Assembly (NCBI GenBank): GCA_964387795.1
Contig: CAYLYP010000002.1
Location: forward strand, 57,085 to 121,084
Origin: CAYLYP01 sp964387795
Lineage (GTDB): Bacteria > Bacteroidota > Bacteroidia > Bacteroidales > UBA7960
Length of the DNA stretch: 64,000 nucleotides
Direction of reading: 5' to 3'
Under the pieces are notes generated by a model. That model was given only the letters and a program-made list of their open reading frames with translations, did no database searches and was not told where the DNA came from. A program made the translations under genes and the position numbers. Positions 37,336 through 47,056 of the stretch are shown here, piece after piece (the stretch's first letter is position 1; each line of letters starts with the position of its first letter).

Positions 37336-38610
37336 TTATTGAAACTCAAGGTTTAAGTTTACAAAAAACTTACGGGCAAGCTCTTTGTTTGGAATATGTG
37401 ATGGAAGGGTCAACTGACGCAATTCAGGCATCGACCCAAATGCTACTGGCACTACATATAAAGGATTTCCTCCCAGAAACAGGCCTAAAAGACCTTTAAG
37501 GCTATACAAAGATACCGGAAGTTGTTTTAATCTGTTATCAGTTAAACCAAGGTATTGTAATTGCTTTAAATTTGAAATGGAATCAGGTAGATATTCAATA
37601 AGGTTTCGGCCCAGGTATAACTCCTGTAGCCCGCTTATTTTTTCAATCTTTTCAGGAAGTATTTCAATATGGTTAAATCTAAGGTTTAATAAACGAATGT
37701 TTTTTAATCCAAATATGCTTTCGGGGATACGCCCAAGGTTATTTTCAGATAAGTCAAGATGTAATAAGTTTGAAAGTTCCGAAAATGAATCAGGCAATTC
37801 ACTGATTGCATTATTTCGAAGAGTAAGGGTTACAAGCGATTTCAGATTACCAAAATCAGGATGTATATATTCCAATTGGTTATTGTGCAAGTCAAGCTCT
37901 TCCAATTGCATAGATGAATTCATCCCAAGGCCAATTGAAGAAATTTTGTTCCAGCTTAAAATCAATTCCTTAAGCCCCTCCAATTTATTTAACACCAAGG
38001 GATAAACCTTAAATTGGTTTTCTGTAAATGAGACATGTGTTAAAGCTGTGAGTTTATAAAAGTTCTCAGGCAATGAAGAAAGATAATTCCAATTCAGGTT
38101 TAAGTGGGTTAAATTCTCTAACCGGCAAAATTCATTAGGTAAATATTCAATTTTATTATATTGCAAATCTAGTGTTTTCAAGCTCTTTAGTAAACCCATT
38201 TCTTTTGGGAGTAAATAGATTTGGTTCCAGCCTATACTCAGGTCATTTAAGTACTCAAGATTTGAAATCTCAGGCGGGACTTCATTGAACTTATTCTCTT
38301 TTATTTCTAATTCTTCAAGACTTGTTATATCACAAATTCGTACTGGAAATTCAATAAAACGATTCTCCCCTAGTTTTAAAACCCTGAGCTTTTTCAATTT
38401 TGTAATAGATTCAGGAACCGTATTTAATCGGTTACGTCTTAAATCAAGGCACTGAAGGTTTTCAAAACATCCTATTTCTTCTGGTAATTCATTTAATTTC
38501 TGGTCTCTTAAATCTAATTTTATGACTTTTGAAGGTACCTTAAATGCCTCATCCAAATTATTATATGTTCCTTCTTTATTAAATTGTATAGCTGAATCCA
38601 TTTGAATCAT
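37336..38610 (-). CDS. Leucine-rich repeat protein
   Basis: A 424-residue protein made almost wholly of about 16 leucine-rich repeats of 23 residues (LxxLxLxxNxLxxLPxxIxxLxxL), with a short non-repeat head and tail. It has no signal peptide, kinase, Roc or TIR domain, so it is probably a cytoplasmic binding scaffold. The -7 box on the minus strand (38621-38628) lies only about 10 bases from the ATG at 38610, so the second Met at 38601 (MDSAIQ) may be the real start. The binding partner is unknown. It converges with the MATE gene (16-base gap). Confidence 0.87.
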   Translation of the reverse strand: MIQMDSAIQFNKEGTYNNLDEAFKVPSKVIKLDLRDQKLNELPEEIGCFENLQCLDLRRNRLNTVPESITKLKKLRVLKLGENRFIEFPVRICDITSLEELEIKENKFNEVPPEISNLEYLNDLSIGWNQIYLLPKEMGLLKSLKTLDLQYNKIEYLPNEFCRLENLTHLNLNWNYLSSLPENFYKLTALTHVSFTENQFKVYPLVLNKLEGLKELILSWNKISSIGLGMNSSMQLEELDLHNNQLEYIHPDFGNLKSLVTLTLRNNAISELPDSFSELSNLLHLDLSENNLGRIPESIFGLKNIRLLNLRFNHIEILPEKIEKISGLQELYLGRNLIEYLPDSISNLKQLQYLGLTDNRLKQLPVSLYSLKGLLGLFLGGNPLYVVPVAFGSMPELRQLTLPSHIPNKELARKFFVNLNLEFQ

Positions 38611-38620
38611 AATTGTGGTG

Positions 38621-38628
38621 CAAAATTA
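38621..38628 (-). promoter_or_regulatory. -7 promoter box TAATTTTG (minus strand) for the LRR gene
   Basis: TAnnTTTG match on the minus strand just upstream of the LRR start codons. Confidence 0.5.
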
Positions 38629-38724
38629 TAAAAAAACAATGCTTTATTTTCAATTCTCACAATAATCCTTCCTTATCCTATAATAATTAACAATAGTGCA
38701 GGCTTAATAATAAATAAAAACCAT

Positions 38725-38732
38725 TATTTTTG
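38725..38732 (+). promoter_or_regulatory. -7 promoter box TATTTTTG
   Basis: TAnnTTTG match 33 bases before the ATG at 38766. It overlaps the alternative TTG at 38730, which it therefore rules out as a start. Confidence 0.6.
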
Positions 38733-38765
38733 TTCCAAACCATTAATATTTTCAAGCACACCAAC

Positions 38766-41700
38766 ATGAAAGGACTGCGTAAGACCATTATCATACTTAT
38801 CGGATTATTCATTTTAACTGGATTATTTTGTTTAGCATGGCCAAACTACTGCTTTACTCCTGTTTCAGCAGATGACAATGAGATAAACAATGCTGATATA
38901 ATAAGGATTAAATGGGTTGATTCTGTGTTCAATTCAATGGATCTTGAAGAACGTATTGCCCAGCTTCTTATGATTCGCGTTTTCTCAAACAAAGATGATA
39001 AATACTACAAAGAAATTGAAGATATTATCATTAACCATAAGATTGGCGGTATTGCATTTTTCAAAGGCGGGCCTGTTGCACAGGCAAAACTAACAAATCG
39101 TTATCAGTCAATATCAAAAGTCCCTATGCTCATTGGTATGGATGCCGAATGGGGATTAGCCATGCGCCTGGATAGTGTTGTTGAATATCCACGCCAGATG
39201 ACCCTTGGGGCAATACCAAATGAAATGTTGGTTTATGAATTTGGATTTGAAGTTGCAAGGCAATTAAAACGTATTGGATGTCACATCAATTTTGCACCTG
39301 TTGTCGATGTTAATAACAACCCTGCAAACCCTGTTATAAATAACCGTTCCTTTGGCGAATGTCGTTATAATGTTACCCGGAAAAGCATGGCTTATATGAA
39401 AGGCTTACAGGATGGTGGTGTAATAGCCAATGCCAAGCATTTCCCAGGACATGGGGATACTGATGCCGATTCACATCATACCCTCCCAATCATTAAGCAC
39501 TCAAAAGAAATCATGGATTCTATCCATCTCTTTCCTTTCAGGCATCTTATTGATAATGGCTTATTGAGCGTTATGGTTGCCCATCTTGAAATCCCGGCTT
39601 TTGAATCTACACCTAAGCTTGCTTCTACATTGTCTTACCCTATAGTTACTGGATTACTTAAAGAACAACTGGGGTTTCAAGGCCTGATAATCACGGATGC
39701 ACTTGACATGAAAGGCGTTAGTGATTATTATAAACCGGGCGAGCTTGAGGTGAAAGCTTTACAGGCAGGAAATGACATTCTTCTGTTGCCTCATGATGTT
39801 CCTGTTGCTATTGAAGCAATTAAAAATGCGCTTGAGAAAAAGATAATTAAAGAAGAGATCATTAATCAAAAATGCTATAAGGTACTGTTTTTTAAATATA
39901 TGATGGGCCTTAATAATTACAAAAACCTAGACACCCTTAATATCATAAATGATCTTCAATCAAGGGGCGCCAGAAACCTCAACCGAAGGCTCATTGAGGC
40001 GTCAATGACCCTGGTGAAAAATGAAAACCAGATTATCCCCATAAAACGTCCCGATACCCTTAAAATAGCAGCCCTTGCAATTGGAGGGAACACAGGTAAC
40101 CCTTTTCATTCGGTGCTTTCTAACTATGCCGATGTTAGTTTTTTCAGTATAAGCAAGGAACCCACCAAAGTAGAGATTGATAAGCTGCTCGATGAACTGA
40201 AAGCATATAACCTTGTCATTGCTTCTTTCCATAATAACAGCTACCTGCCCAAAAGAAAATATGGAATCACTGACCAAAGTATTGAGTTAATAAACCTTAT
40301 TGGAAAGCAAAAGCCAATCATACTTAGTTTATTTGCAAATCCTTATGCCTTAAGCTATTTCAAAAATCTCCAAAACATTAAAGCAATTATCGTTGCATAT
40401 CAGGAAGGCAAACTTTACGAAGAGGCTACTGCCCAGATAATCTTTGGAGCATTACCGGCAAAAGGAAAACTCCCGGTATCCATTTCTCCATACTTCCCTG
40501 TTTATTCTTCTGAAAAAACCCAGGGTGGTTTACGAATTAAATTCGGTACCCCCGAAAACATTGGCTTAAGCCCGCTATATTTATCACGCATTGATACCAT
40601 TGTTAATGATGCTATAAAAAAAAAGGCCTTTCCTGGCTGCCAGATTGCTATTATCAAAAATGGAACAATGATTTATCAAAAATCTTTTGGCTTTCATCTT
40701 TATGATAATAAAATTCCTGTCAGCAACTCAGACATCTATGACCTGGCTTCTTTAACAAAAATCCTCTCAACAACAATTGCTATTATGCAATTATATGACC
40801 AGGGAAAAATCAATCTTAACGAAAACCTTGGTACCTATCTTTCTTCACTGGATACAACAGATAAAGCAGGCCTTTTGATTAGGGATATCCTTGCCCACCA
40901 GGCACGTTTAAAAGCATGGATCCCTTTTTATACATCTACGCTTGAGAACTTTAAACCCAATCCGCTTTATTACCAAAGTGAGCCATCTGAAGAATACCCT
41001 TTAAGGGTTGCCGAGAACCTTTATATCCATCGCTCTTTTAGTGATTCCATATTTAAAAGGATTATTGCTTCTCCCCTTCTTTCAAAGAAAAGCTATTTAT
41101 ATAGCGATATGGGCTTTATCCTTTTTGCTGAAATGATCTATCAGCTTAGTGGATTAAAGATTAATGAATATGTCGAGAATAATATCTATTCCCGTATGGG
41201 CTTAAGTAAGCTTTGTTATCTTCCCCGGCAGCGATTTCCACTGAACAGGATTGTGCCCAGTGAAAATGATACCACCTTTCGTAAACAAATTCTTCAAGGC
41301 GATGTAAACGACCCTGCTGCTGCAATGCTTGGCGGTATATCAGGCCATGCAGGCCTTTTTGGTAATGCTGGTGATGTTGCAACCCTGATGTATATGCTTA
41401 TTAATGAAGGAAAATATGCTGGAAATACATTTATTAATAGTCAAACCATCAAACTCTTTACTTCTCAGGCTTTCCCATCAAATAACAACAGGCGGGGACT
41501 TGGTTTTGACAGGCCAACACAATTAAAAGGACCATCAAACCCTGCCGCTGACGGTGCTTCTCTTTCAAGCTTTGGACATAGCGGGTTCACTGGCACTTAT
41601 GCATGGGCTGACCCTGAACATGATTTGGTTTTTGTTTTCCTTTCAAACCGCACATTTCCTTATGCTTCCAATCGGATTATCAATCAATTAAGTGTCAGGC

Positions 41701-41771
41701 AAAAATGCCATCAGGTTATTTATGATGCAATAAATCAAGCAAGGTATATTTCTATTAGTAGAAATAAGTAA
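38766..41771 (+). CDS. GH3 beta-N-acetylhexosaminidase fused to serine beta-lactamase-family hydrolase
   Basis: About 1,001 residues. The N-terminal membrane anchor or signal (TIIILIGLFILTGLF) indicates periplasmic location. The GH3 domain about 50-380 has the NagZ-type motif KHFPGHGDTDADSHH at 224-238, whose Asp/His dyad acts as general acid/base, followed by a C-terminal GH3 domain to about 600. A class C beta-lactamase/AmpH-like domain about 605-1000 has S662-x-x-K (SLTK), Y779-S-D and HSG near 938. NagZ removes GlcNAc from peptidoglycan; the second domain could be a carboxypeptidase or esterase. Together they suggest cell-wall turnover. The start at 38766 is set by the promoter box. Confidence 0.92.
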   Translation: MKGLRKTIIILIGLFILTGLFCLAWPNYCFTPVSADDNEINNADIIRIKWVDSVFNSMDLEERIAQLLMIRVFSNKDDKYYKEIEDIIINHKIGGIAFFKGGPVAQAKLTNRYQSISKVPMLIGMDAEWGLAMRLDSVVEYPRQMTLGAIPNEMLVYEFGFEVARQLKRIGCHINFAPVVDVNNNPANPVINNRSFGECRYNVTRKSMAYMKGLQDGGVIANAKHFPGHGDTDADSHHTLPIIKHSKEIMDSIHLFPFRHLIDNGLLSVMVAHLEIPAFESTPKLASTLSYPIVTGLLKEQLGFQGLIITDALDMKGVSDYYKPGELEVKALQAGNDILLLPHDVPVAIEAIKNALEKKIIKEEIINQKCYKVLFFKYMMGLNNYKNLDTLNIINDLQSRGARNLNRRLIEASMTLVKNENQIIPIKRPDTLKIAALAIGGNTGNPFHSVLSNYADVSFFSISKEPTKVEIDKLLDELKAYNLVIASFHNNSYLPKRKYGITDQSIELINLIGKQKPIILSLFANPYALSYFKNLQNIKAIIVAYQEGKLYEEATAQIIFGALPAKGKLPVSISPYFPVYSSEKTQGGLRIKFGTPENIGLSPLYLSRIDTIVNDAIKKKAFPGCQIAIIKNGTMIYQKSFGFHLYDNKIPVSNSDIYDLASLTKILSTTIAIMQLYDQGKINLNENLGTYLSSLDTTDKAGLLIRDILAHQARLKAWIPFYTSTLENFKPNPLYYQSEPSEEYPLRVAENLYIHRSFSDSIFKRIIASPLLSKKSYLYSDMGFILFAEMIYQLSGLKINEYVENNIYSRMGLSKLCYLPRQRFPLNRIVPSENDTTFRKQILQGDVNDPAAAMLGGISGHAGLFGNAGDVATLMYMLINEGKYAGNTFINSQTIKLFTSQAFPSNNNRRGLGFDRPTQLKGPSNPAADGASLSSFGHSGFTGTYAWADPEHDLVFVFLSNRTFPYASNRIINQLSVRQKCHQVIYDAINQARYISISRNK

Positions 41772-41776
41772 TTTTG
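41769..41776 (+). promoter_or_regulatory. -7 promoter box TAATTTTG
   Basis: TAnnTTTG match overlapping the stop codon of the GH3 gene and 25 bases before the YgjV-GNAT ATG, so that gene pair probably has its own promoter. Confidence 0.55.
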
Positions 41777-41801
41777 TGCCATCAATCATTATTTTCGCAA
41801 C

Positions 41802-42461
41802 ATGGATCTTTCAAACTTTTTTGAACTTATTGGTTTTATTGGCTCTGTTATCGTTGCCATCTCTTTGGTAATGAACTCCCTGCTAAAACTCAGATGGTAT
41901 AATCTGATTGGGGCCAGCATGTTCTCCCTTTATGGATTTCTTATTGACTCCTATCCTGTGGGATTGCTTAACCTGTTCATCAGTATTGTTGATGCTTATT
42001 ATCTTATTAAATTTTACAAAGCTAAAGAGCAGTTTAAATTTCTTCATGTTAGAAATGAAAACAGGTACCTTGACTATTTTATTGATTATTACAGGGATGA
42101 TATTGGGGAATTCTTTCCGGGAGTCTATGAAACTTTTAAAAACTTCTCTGTCTTAGACCCTAACACGCTCTGTTTTCTTGTTCTTAGAAATGCTGCTGTC
42201 GCAGGGGTTTTTATTGCGCACAAGAAAGATGAATCCCCTGATGAATTAAACATTGATATCGATTATGTTATCCCTGAATATCGTGACCTGAAAATTGGTC
42301 GTTATATCCTTATTGAAAATGAATCATACTTTAAAGTTCAGGGTTATAACAAACTCATTGCTTTGCCTAAAAGCAAAAAACATTACGATTACCTGAAAAA
42401 GATGGGTTTCGCTGAAGACCCCGATGAAGATGGCCGCATCTATCTTTCAAAATACATCTAA
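41802..42461 (+). CDS. YgjV-like membrane domain fused to GNAT acetyltransferase domain
   Basis: A 219-residue two-part protein. Residues 1-80 are three membrane helices of YgjV type (GFIGSVIVAISLVMNSLLKLRWYNLIGASMFSLYGF). Residues about 95-219 resemble a GNAT fold: the IDIDYVIPEYRDLKIGRYIL strand/helix where the acetyl-CoA loop should be, and KHYDYLKKMGF near the end. The acetyl-CoA loop (DLKIGR) is a reduced Q/RxxGxG/A, so activity is uncertain. The next gene starts 10 bases later. The function is unknown. Confidence 0.75.
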   Translation: MDLSNFFELIGFIGSVIVAISLVMNSLLKLRWYNLIGASMFSLYGFLIDSYPVGLLNLFISIVDAYYLIKFYKAKEQFKFLHVRNENRYLDYFIDYYRDDIGEFFPGVYETFKNFSVLDPNTLCFLVLRNAAVAGVFIAHKKDESPDELNIDIDYVIPEYRDLKIGRYILIENESYFKVQGYNKLIALPKSKKHYDYLKKMGFAEDPDEDGRIYLSKYI

Positions 42462-42471
42462 AAAGCTAAAC

Positions 42472-43275
42472 ATGAAAAACTTCCTGCTATGGACTATAGC
42501 TATTGCTCTTTCATTGGCCTGTATGGTTTACCAAAGGCTTACAGGACCTACCCACCCCGAACGCGGAACAGTAAAAATTGAACAGGCCTCTGTTAAATAT
42601 AAATTGCTCCGCTCTCATGATGTTGAAATAGATGCCCCTGTAAGCATTTTGGCAGAGGATCAGGCTATCTCAGGTTCACTTATATATAAAAGATACAATA
42701 GCCATGATGAATGGACTAAAATGCCTTTAAAAAGAGATGGCTCCAAACTCATAGCTGCAATCCCCCATCAGCCTGCTGCCGGAAAAGTGGTTTATAAAAT
42801 TGAATTGGAAAAAAACGGACAGCTTTATCCATTAACAAAAGAACCTGTTATTATAAGGTTCAAAGGAAGCGTTCCAACGGGCGTTTTATTGCCCCATGTC
42901 CTTTTTATGGTTTTGGCAATGATACTCTCAACAAGAGCTGGCCTTGAAGCTCTGGCATATAGAAAACAATCCTACTTTTATGCATTGCTAACCTGCTGCA
43001 CATTGCTCCTCGGAGGCTTGATCCTTGGGCCTATTGTCCAGAAATATGCCTTTGGGGCCTATTGGACAGGTTGGCCTTTTGGCACCGACCTTACCGACAA
43101 CAAAACTGCATTAAGCTTTATTGTATGGATTATTGCCCTGATTAAAGTCAAAAAAGACAGTGCCAACAGGTTCTGGCCTATTTTTGCTGCTATCCTTCTG
43201 TTGGCTATATATTTAATCCCTCACAGCATGTTTGGGAGTGAATTGGATTATACTGCCCAGCTTGCCAATCACTAA
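42472..43275 (+). CDS. Membrane protein with N-terminal extracytoplasmic domain, unknown function
   Basis: A 267-residue protein. The ATG at 42472 (MKNFLLWTIAIALSLACMVYQ) gives a clean signal anchor; the in-frame upstream ATG at 42424 lies inside the previous gene. Residues about 30-140 form a beta-rich extracytoplasmic domain with an Ig/FN3 look (VKYKLLRSHDVEIDAPVSI ... KVVYKIELEKNG). Four or five membrane helices follow (about 145-255). It resembles uncharacterised Bacteroidota membrane proteins. It is probably cotranscribed with the YgjV-GNAT gene and is followed by a terminator. Confidence 0.75.
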   Translation: MKNFLLWTIAIALSLACMVYQRLTGPTHPERGTVKIEQASVKYKLLRSHDVEIDAPVSILAEDQAISGSLIYKRYNSHDEWTKMPLKRDGSKLIAAIPHQPAAGKVVYKIELEKNGQLYPLTKEPVIIRFKGSVPTGVLLPHVLFMVLAMILSTRAGLEALAYRKQSYFYALLTCCTLLLGGLILGPIVQKYAFGAYWTGWPFGTDLTDNKTALSFIVWIIALIKVKKDSANRFWPIFAAILLLAIYLIPHSMFGSELDYTAQLANH

Positions 43276-43296
43276 CAATTAACCTGAAATATTGCC

Positions 43297-43336
43297 CCAA
43301 GGCCTTTATGATTCCATAAAGGCCTTTGGTGTTTTT
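43297..43336 (+). terminator. Terminator after the membrane protein gene
   Basis: A stem of 14 bp with one bulge (ccaaggcctttatg / cataaaggcctttgg, loop ATTC) followed by TGTTTTTATT, 22 bases after the stop. Confidence 0.8.
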
Positions 43337-43512
43337 ATTATCCTCCTTACTAATCATAGCTATTGAAAATATTACAGCTTCAATAAAAACAAGAAATACA
43401 AAACACATCCAAAGCCTAAGCAGATGATATTCTTTATCCTGCTATGGCTTAATCAATAAGCAGGTTTTTATAAACATGAAAGTAAGATATAAATGCATTC
43501 AAATAAAAAAAC

Positions 43513-43555
43513 AAACAACCCTGAAAAACAGCATATTTGCTTCTCAGGGTTGTTT
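43513..43555 (-). terminator. Terminator after secA
   Basis: A perfect 12-bp stem (aaacaaccctga / tcagggttgttt) about 65 bases beyond the secA stop. On the minus strand it is followed by a T run (GTTTTTTT). Confidence 0.85.
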
Positions 43556-43618
43556 TATCTGCTGGCTGTTTAGCCTTTTTCTGCCAGAAACACTATGTCT
43601 TTCCGACCCTACTTATAA

Positions 43619-46600
43619 CTATTCTTCTTGTCCGTGGCAGTTTTTATACTTTTTACCACTTCCACATGGACAAGGCTCATTGCGGCCAACTTTCTTTTCT
43701 ACCCTTACCGGTTCTGTCCTGCGAGGTCCTTCATTACCTCCCGGTACATCCGAACGGCCTGTGGTGAGCTTGCTCATGTCTGTCTTTTTAGGTGCATGCG
43801 CTTCTTTCACCTGATCAGGATTCTGAATAGGAATACGCGCTTTTACAAGGAATGATACGATATCCTTGTTCACCTTCTGAAGCATACGCTTAAAGAGTTC
43901 AAATGATTCAAACTTATAAATAAGCAATGGATCCTTTTGTTCATAAGTGGCATTCTGAACAGATTGTTTCAAATCATCCATCTCGCGAAGATGTTCTTTC
44001 CATGCCTCATCTATGATACCTAAAGTAATCCCCTTTTCAATTGCAATTGAAATCTCCCTACCCGAACTCTCATAGGATCTTTTTAAGTTTGCCAATACCT
44101 GCATGGCTTTTATTCCATCAGTAATTGGAATTGCTATGTTTTCGTAGCGTGAAGCCTGGTTTTCATATACGTCTTTGATGACAGGATAAGCAGTTTGGGC
44201 AATAATCTGACCCTTTTCCTTATATTGTGTTAATGCAATATGATAAAGCTTATCTATCAGGGCATCTGTCTTTCCATCAAAGAATGCCTGTTCATCAACA
44301 GGTGATTCAATGCTCATCGTTTTCAGAAGTTCAAACTTAAAGCCTTCATAATCCCTGCTATCCTGATATTCGTTAACAATATGGTCGCAAACATCATAAA
44401 GCATATTTGCAATATCTATTGCCAAACGGTCACCATAAAGGGCATTCCTGCGCTTGCGATATATAACCTCACGCTGGGCGTTCATTACGTCATCGTATTC
44501 AAGCAAACGTTTACGTATCCCAAAGTTGTTTTCTTCAACTTTTTTCTGCGCCCTTTCAATGGATTTTGTAATCATTGAATGCTGGATGACCTCCCCTTCT
44601 TCAAGGCCAAGACGGTCCATCACTTTTGCAATACGTTCCGAACCAAACAAACGCATCAGGTCATCTTCCAATGAGACAAAGAACTGTGAAGAACCCGGGT
44701 CTCCCTGCCGTCCGGAACGTCCTCTTAACTGTCTGTCAACCCTTCTGGATTCATGGCGTTCAGTACCAATGATAGCTAAACCACCGGCTTCTTTAACCCC
44801 AGGCCCCAGCTTGATGTCAGTTCCACGACCTGCCATGTTGGTTGCAATGGTCACATTACCTGCAATACCCGCTTCTGCTACAACTTGCGCTTCACGTTGG
44901 TGTTGCTTGGCATTTAATATGTTGTGCTGGATATTCTTTATTTTCAACATCCTGCTCAACAGCTCAGATATCTCAACTGATGTTGTACCTACCAGAACAG
45001 GCCTTCCTGCGTTTACCAGTTCAACAACTTCATTGATTACTGCATTGTATTTTTCACGCTTGGTCTTATAAACCATATCCTCCTGGTCCTTACGGATAAT
45101 AGGCCTGTTGGTTGGGATGACTACAACATCCAGTTTATAGATATCCCATAATTCACCAGCTTCTGTTTCCGCTGTACCTGTCATCCCAGATAGCTTGGAA
45201 TACATCCTGAAATAGTTCTGCAGGGTAATGGTAGCATACGTTTGTGTTACTGCCTCTACCTTAACATTCTCTTTGGCTTCAATAGCCTGGTGCAAACCAT
45301 CTGAATACCTTCTTCCTTCCAAAATACGGCCAGTCTGCTCATCAACGATTTTCACCTTATTGTCCATAATCACATACTCTGTATCTTTTTCAAATAAGGT
45401 ATATGCTTTTAACAATTGGTTCACAGTATGGATACGTTCTGACTTTACCGAGAAATCATTCATCAACTGGTTTTTCTGCTCTGTTTTTTCCAGAGCCGAA
45501 AGCGATAGTCTTTCAAGCTCGGCCAGTTCAGCTCCAACATCAGGTAGGATAAAGAATTTCGGGTCTTCTGTTTGCGAAGTGATGAGGTCAATACCCTTTT
45601 CGGTAAGCTCAATTGAGTTGTTTTTTTCTTCAATGACAAAATAAAGCTCATCATCAATAATGTGCATGTGCTTATTTTGTTCAGCCATATAGAAGTTTTC
45701 AGTTTTAACCAATATTTGTTTAATACCAGGTTCACTTAATAACTTAATCAATGCTTTATTTTTAGGTAAGCCCCTATGGCATCTTAGCAACAATTCGCCA
45801 CCTTTCTTTTCATCCGGCTCACCCTGCTTGGGCAATAAAAGGCTTTTTGATTCGGCAAGATACTGATTGATAAGGTTACGCTGGGCATTAACAAGCTTTT
45901 CAACATTAGGCTTCATGTCATGAAACTCATGCTTTTCGCCCTGAGGTGTTGGCCCTGAGATAATCAAAGGCGTCCTTGCATCATCAATTAATACAGAGTC
46001 AACCTCATCCACAATAGCATAATTGTGCTTACGTTGAACCAGTTCATCAGGATGGCGTGCCATATTGTCCCTTAGATAGTCGAAGCCAAACTCATTGTTG
46101 GTCCCATAAGTAATATCGGCCATATAAGCTTTTTTACGGGCATCAGAGCTTGGTTCATGCTTATCGATACAATCCACTTTTAAACCATGGAATTCAAAAA
46201 GCATCCCCATCCACTCAGAGTCACGTTTGGCAAGATAATCGTTCACTGTAACGATATGAACCCCACGTCCGGCAAGTGCATTTAAATAAATAGGAAGGGT
46301 AGCCACAAGGGTTTTACCTTCACCGGTAGCCATCTCAGCGATACGCCCCTTGTGAAGGTGATAACCACCTATGAGCTGAACATCATAATGTACCATATCC
46401 CAGGTGATTGTATTTCCTCCGGCAAGCCATTGGTTTTTATAATATGCTTTATTCCCTGTAATCTCAACATTTGGCCTGAAAGCTGCCAAATCACGGTCAA
46501 AGTCCTGTGCAGTAACTTCAACTATCGGATTTTCCTTAAACCTCCTACCGGTCTCTTTCATTACCGAAAATGCCTCCGGTAGTATCTCCAACAGGATTTC

Positions 46601-46897
46601 CTCTATTTTTGCAATTACAGCCTTATCTATTTCATCTATCTGTTTAAAAACCTTTTCTTTTTCATCCACATCCATATCCGGATTCTCAGTGATGGCTCTC
46701 AATTCTTTTATCTTAGCCATCTCCGGTGCTATATGTTCAGAAATACGGTTTTTAAATTCCTGTGTTTTTGCCCTTAAAGCATCATTATCAAGGTTTTTAA
46801 TGGTCTCGTATGCTTTCTTAATCTTGTCCAGGATGGGGCTTGCTTCTCGCATATCGCGTTCGGCTTTGCTCCCAAACAATTTCTTTATGATACTCAT
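43619..46897 (-). CDS. secA: Preprotein translocase ATPase SecA
   Basis: A 1,092-residue SecA. Walker A is in RIAEMATGEGKTLVATL near residue 190, and the DEAD-type VDEVDSVLIDDARTPLIISG is near 300. MAGRGTDIKLG, GTERHESRRVDRQLRGR and GRQGDPG mark the second nucleotide-binding domain, and NEPCPCGSGKKYKNCHG at the C-terminus is the zinc/SecB-binding motif. It powers export through SecYEG. The length is above the ~900 of E. coli because of inserts typical of Bacteroidota SecA. It is monocistronic with its own terminator. Confidence 0.98.
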   Translation of the reverse strand: MSIIKKLFGSKAERDMREASPILDKIKKAYETIKNLDNDALRAKTQEFKNRISEHIAPEMAKIKELRAITENPDMDVDEKEKVFKQIDEIDKAVIAKIEEILLEILPEAFSVMKETGRRFKENPIVEVTAQDFDRDLAAFRPNVEITGNKAYYKNQWLAGGNTITWDMVHYDVQLIGGYHLHKGRIAEMATGEGKTLVATLPIYLNALAGRGVHIVTVNDYLAKRDSEWMGMLFEFHGLKVDCIDKHEPSSDARKKAYMADITYGTNNEFGFDYLRDNMARHPDELVQRKHNYAIVDEVDSVLIDDARTPLIISGPTPQGEKHEFHDMKPNVEKLVNAQRNLINQYLAESKSLLLPKQGEPDEKKGGELLLRCHRGLPKNKALIKLLSEPGIKQILVKTENFYMAEQNKHMHIIDDELYFVIEEKNNSIELTEKGIDLITSQTEDPKFFILPDVGAELAELERLSLSALEKTEQKNQLMNDFSVKSERIHTVNQLLKAYTLFEKDTEYVIMDNKVKIVDEQTGRILEGRRYSDGLHQAIEAKENVKVEAVTQTYATITLQNYFRMYSKLSGMTGTAETEAGELWDIYKLDVVVIPTNRPIIRKDQEDMVYKTKREKYNAVINEVVELVNAGRPVLVGTTSVEISELLSRMLKIKNIQHNILNAKQHQREAQVVAEAGIAGNVTIATNMAGRGTDIKLGPGVKEAGGLAIIGTERHESRRVDRQLRGRSGRQGDPGSSQFFVSLEDDLMRLFGSERIAKVMDRLGLEEGEVIQHSMITKSIERAQKKVEENNFGIRKRLLEYDDVMNAQREVIYRKRRNALYGDRLAIDIANMLYDVCDHIVNEYQDSRDYEGFKFELLKTMSIESPVDEQAFFDGKTDALIDKLYHIALTQYKEKGQIIAQTAYPVIKDVYENQASRYENIAIPITDGIKAMQVLANLKRSYESSGREISIAIEKGITLGIIDEAWKEHLREMDDLKQSVQNATYEQKDPLLIYKFESFELFKRMLQKVNKDIVSFLVKARIPIQNPDQVKEAHAPKKTDMSKLTTGRSDVPGGNEGPRRTEPVRVEKKVGRNEPCPCGSGKKYKNCHGQEE

Positions 46898-47056
46898 TTG
46901 TTTAAAAATATATTTTTGTCCAAAATTCTTTACTTTTTCTTCTCAGTGAACTTACAAAATTAATCACATTCATTTAATATGGGAAATATTAAAATAGTTT
47001 TCAGAATTTTTGTAAAAAAAAACTCCCTGTTTTATGTTTGATATTACTTTTACATC

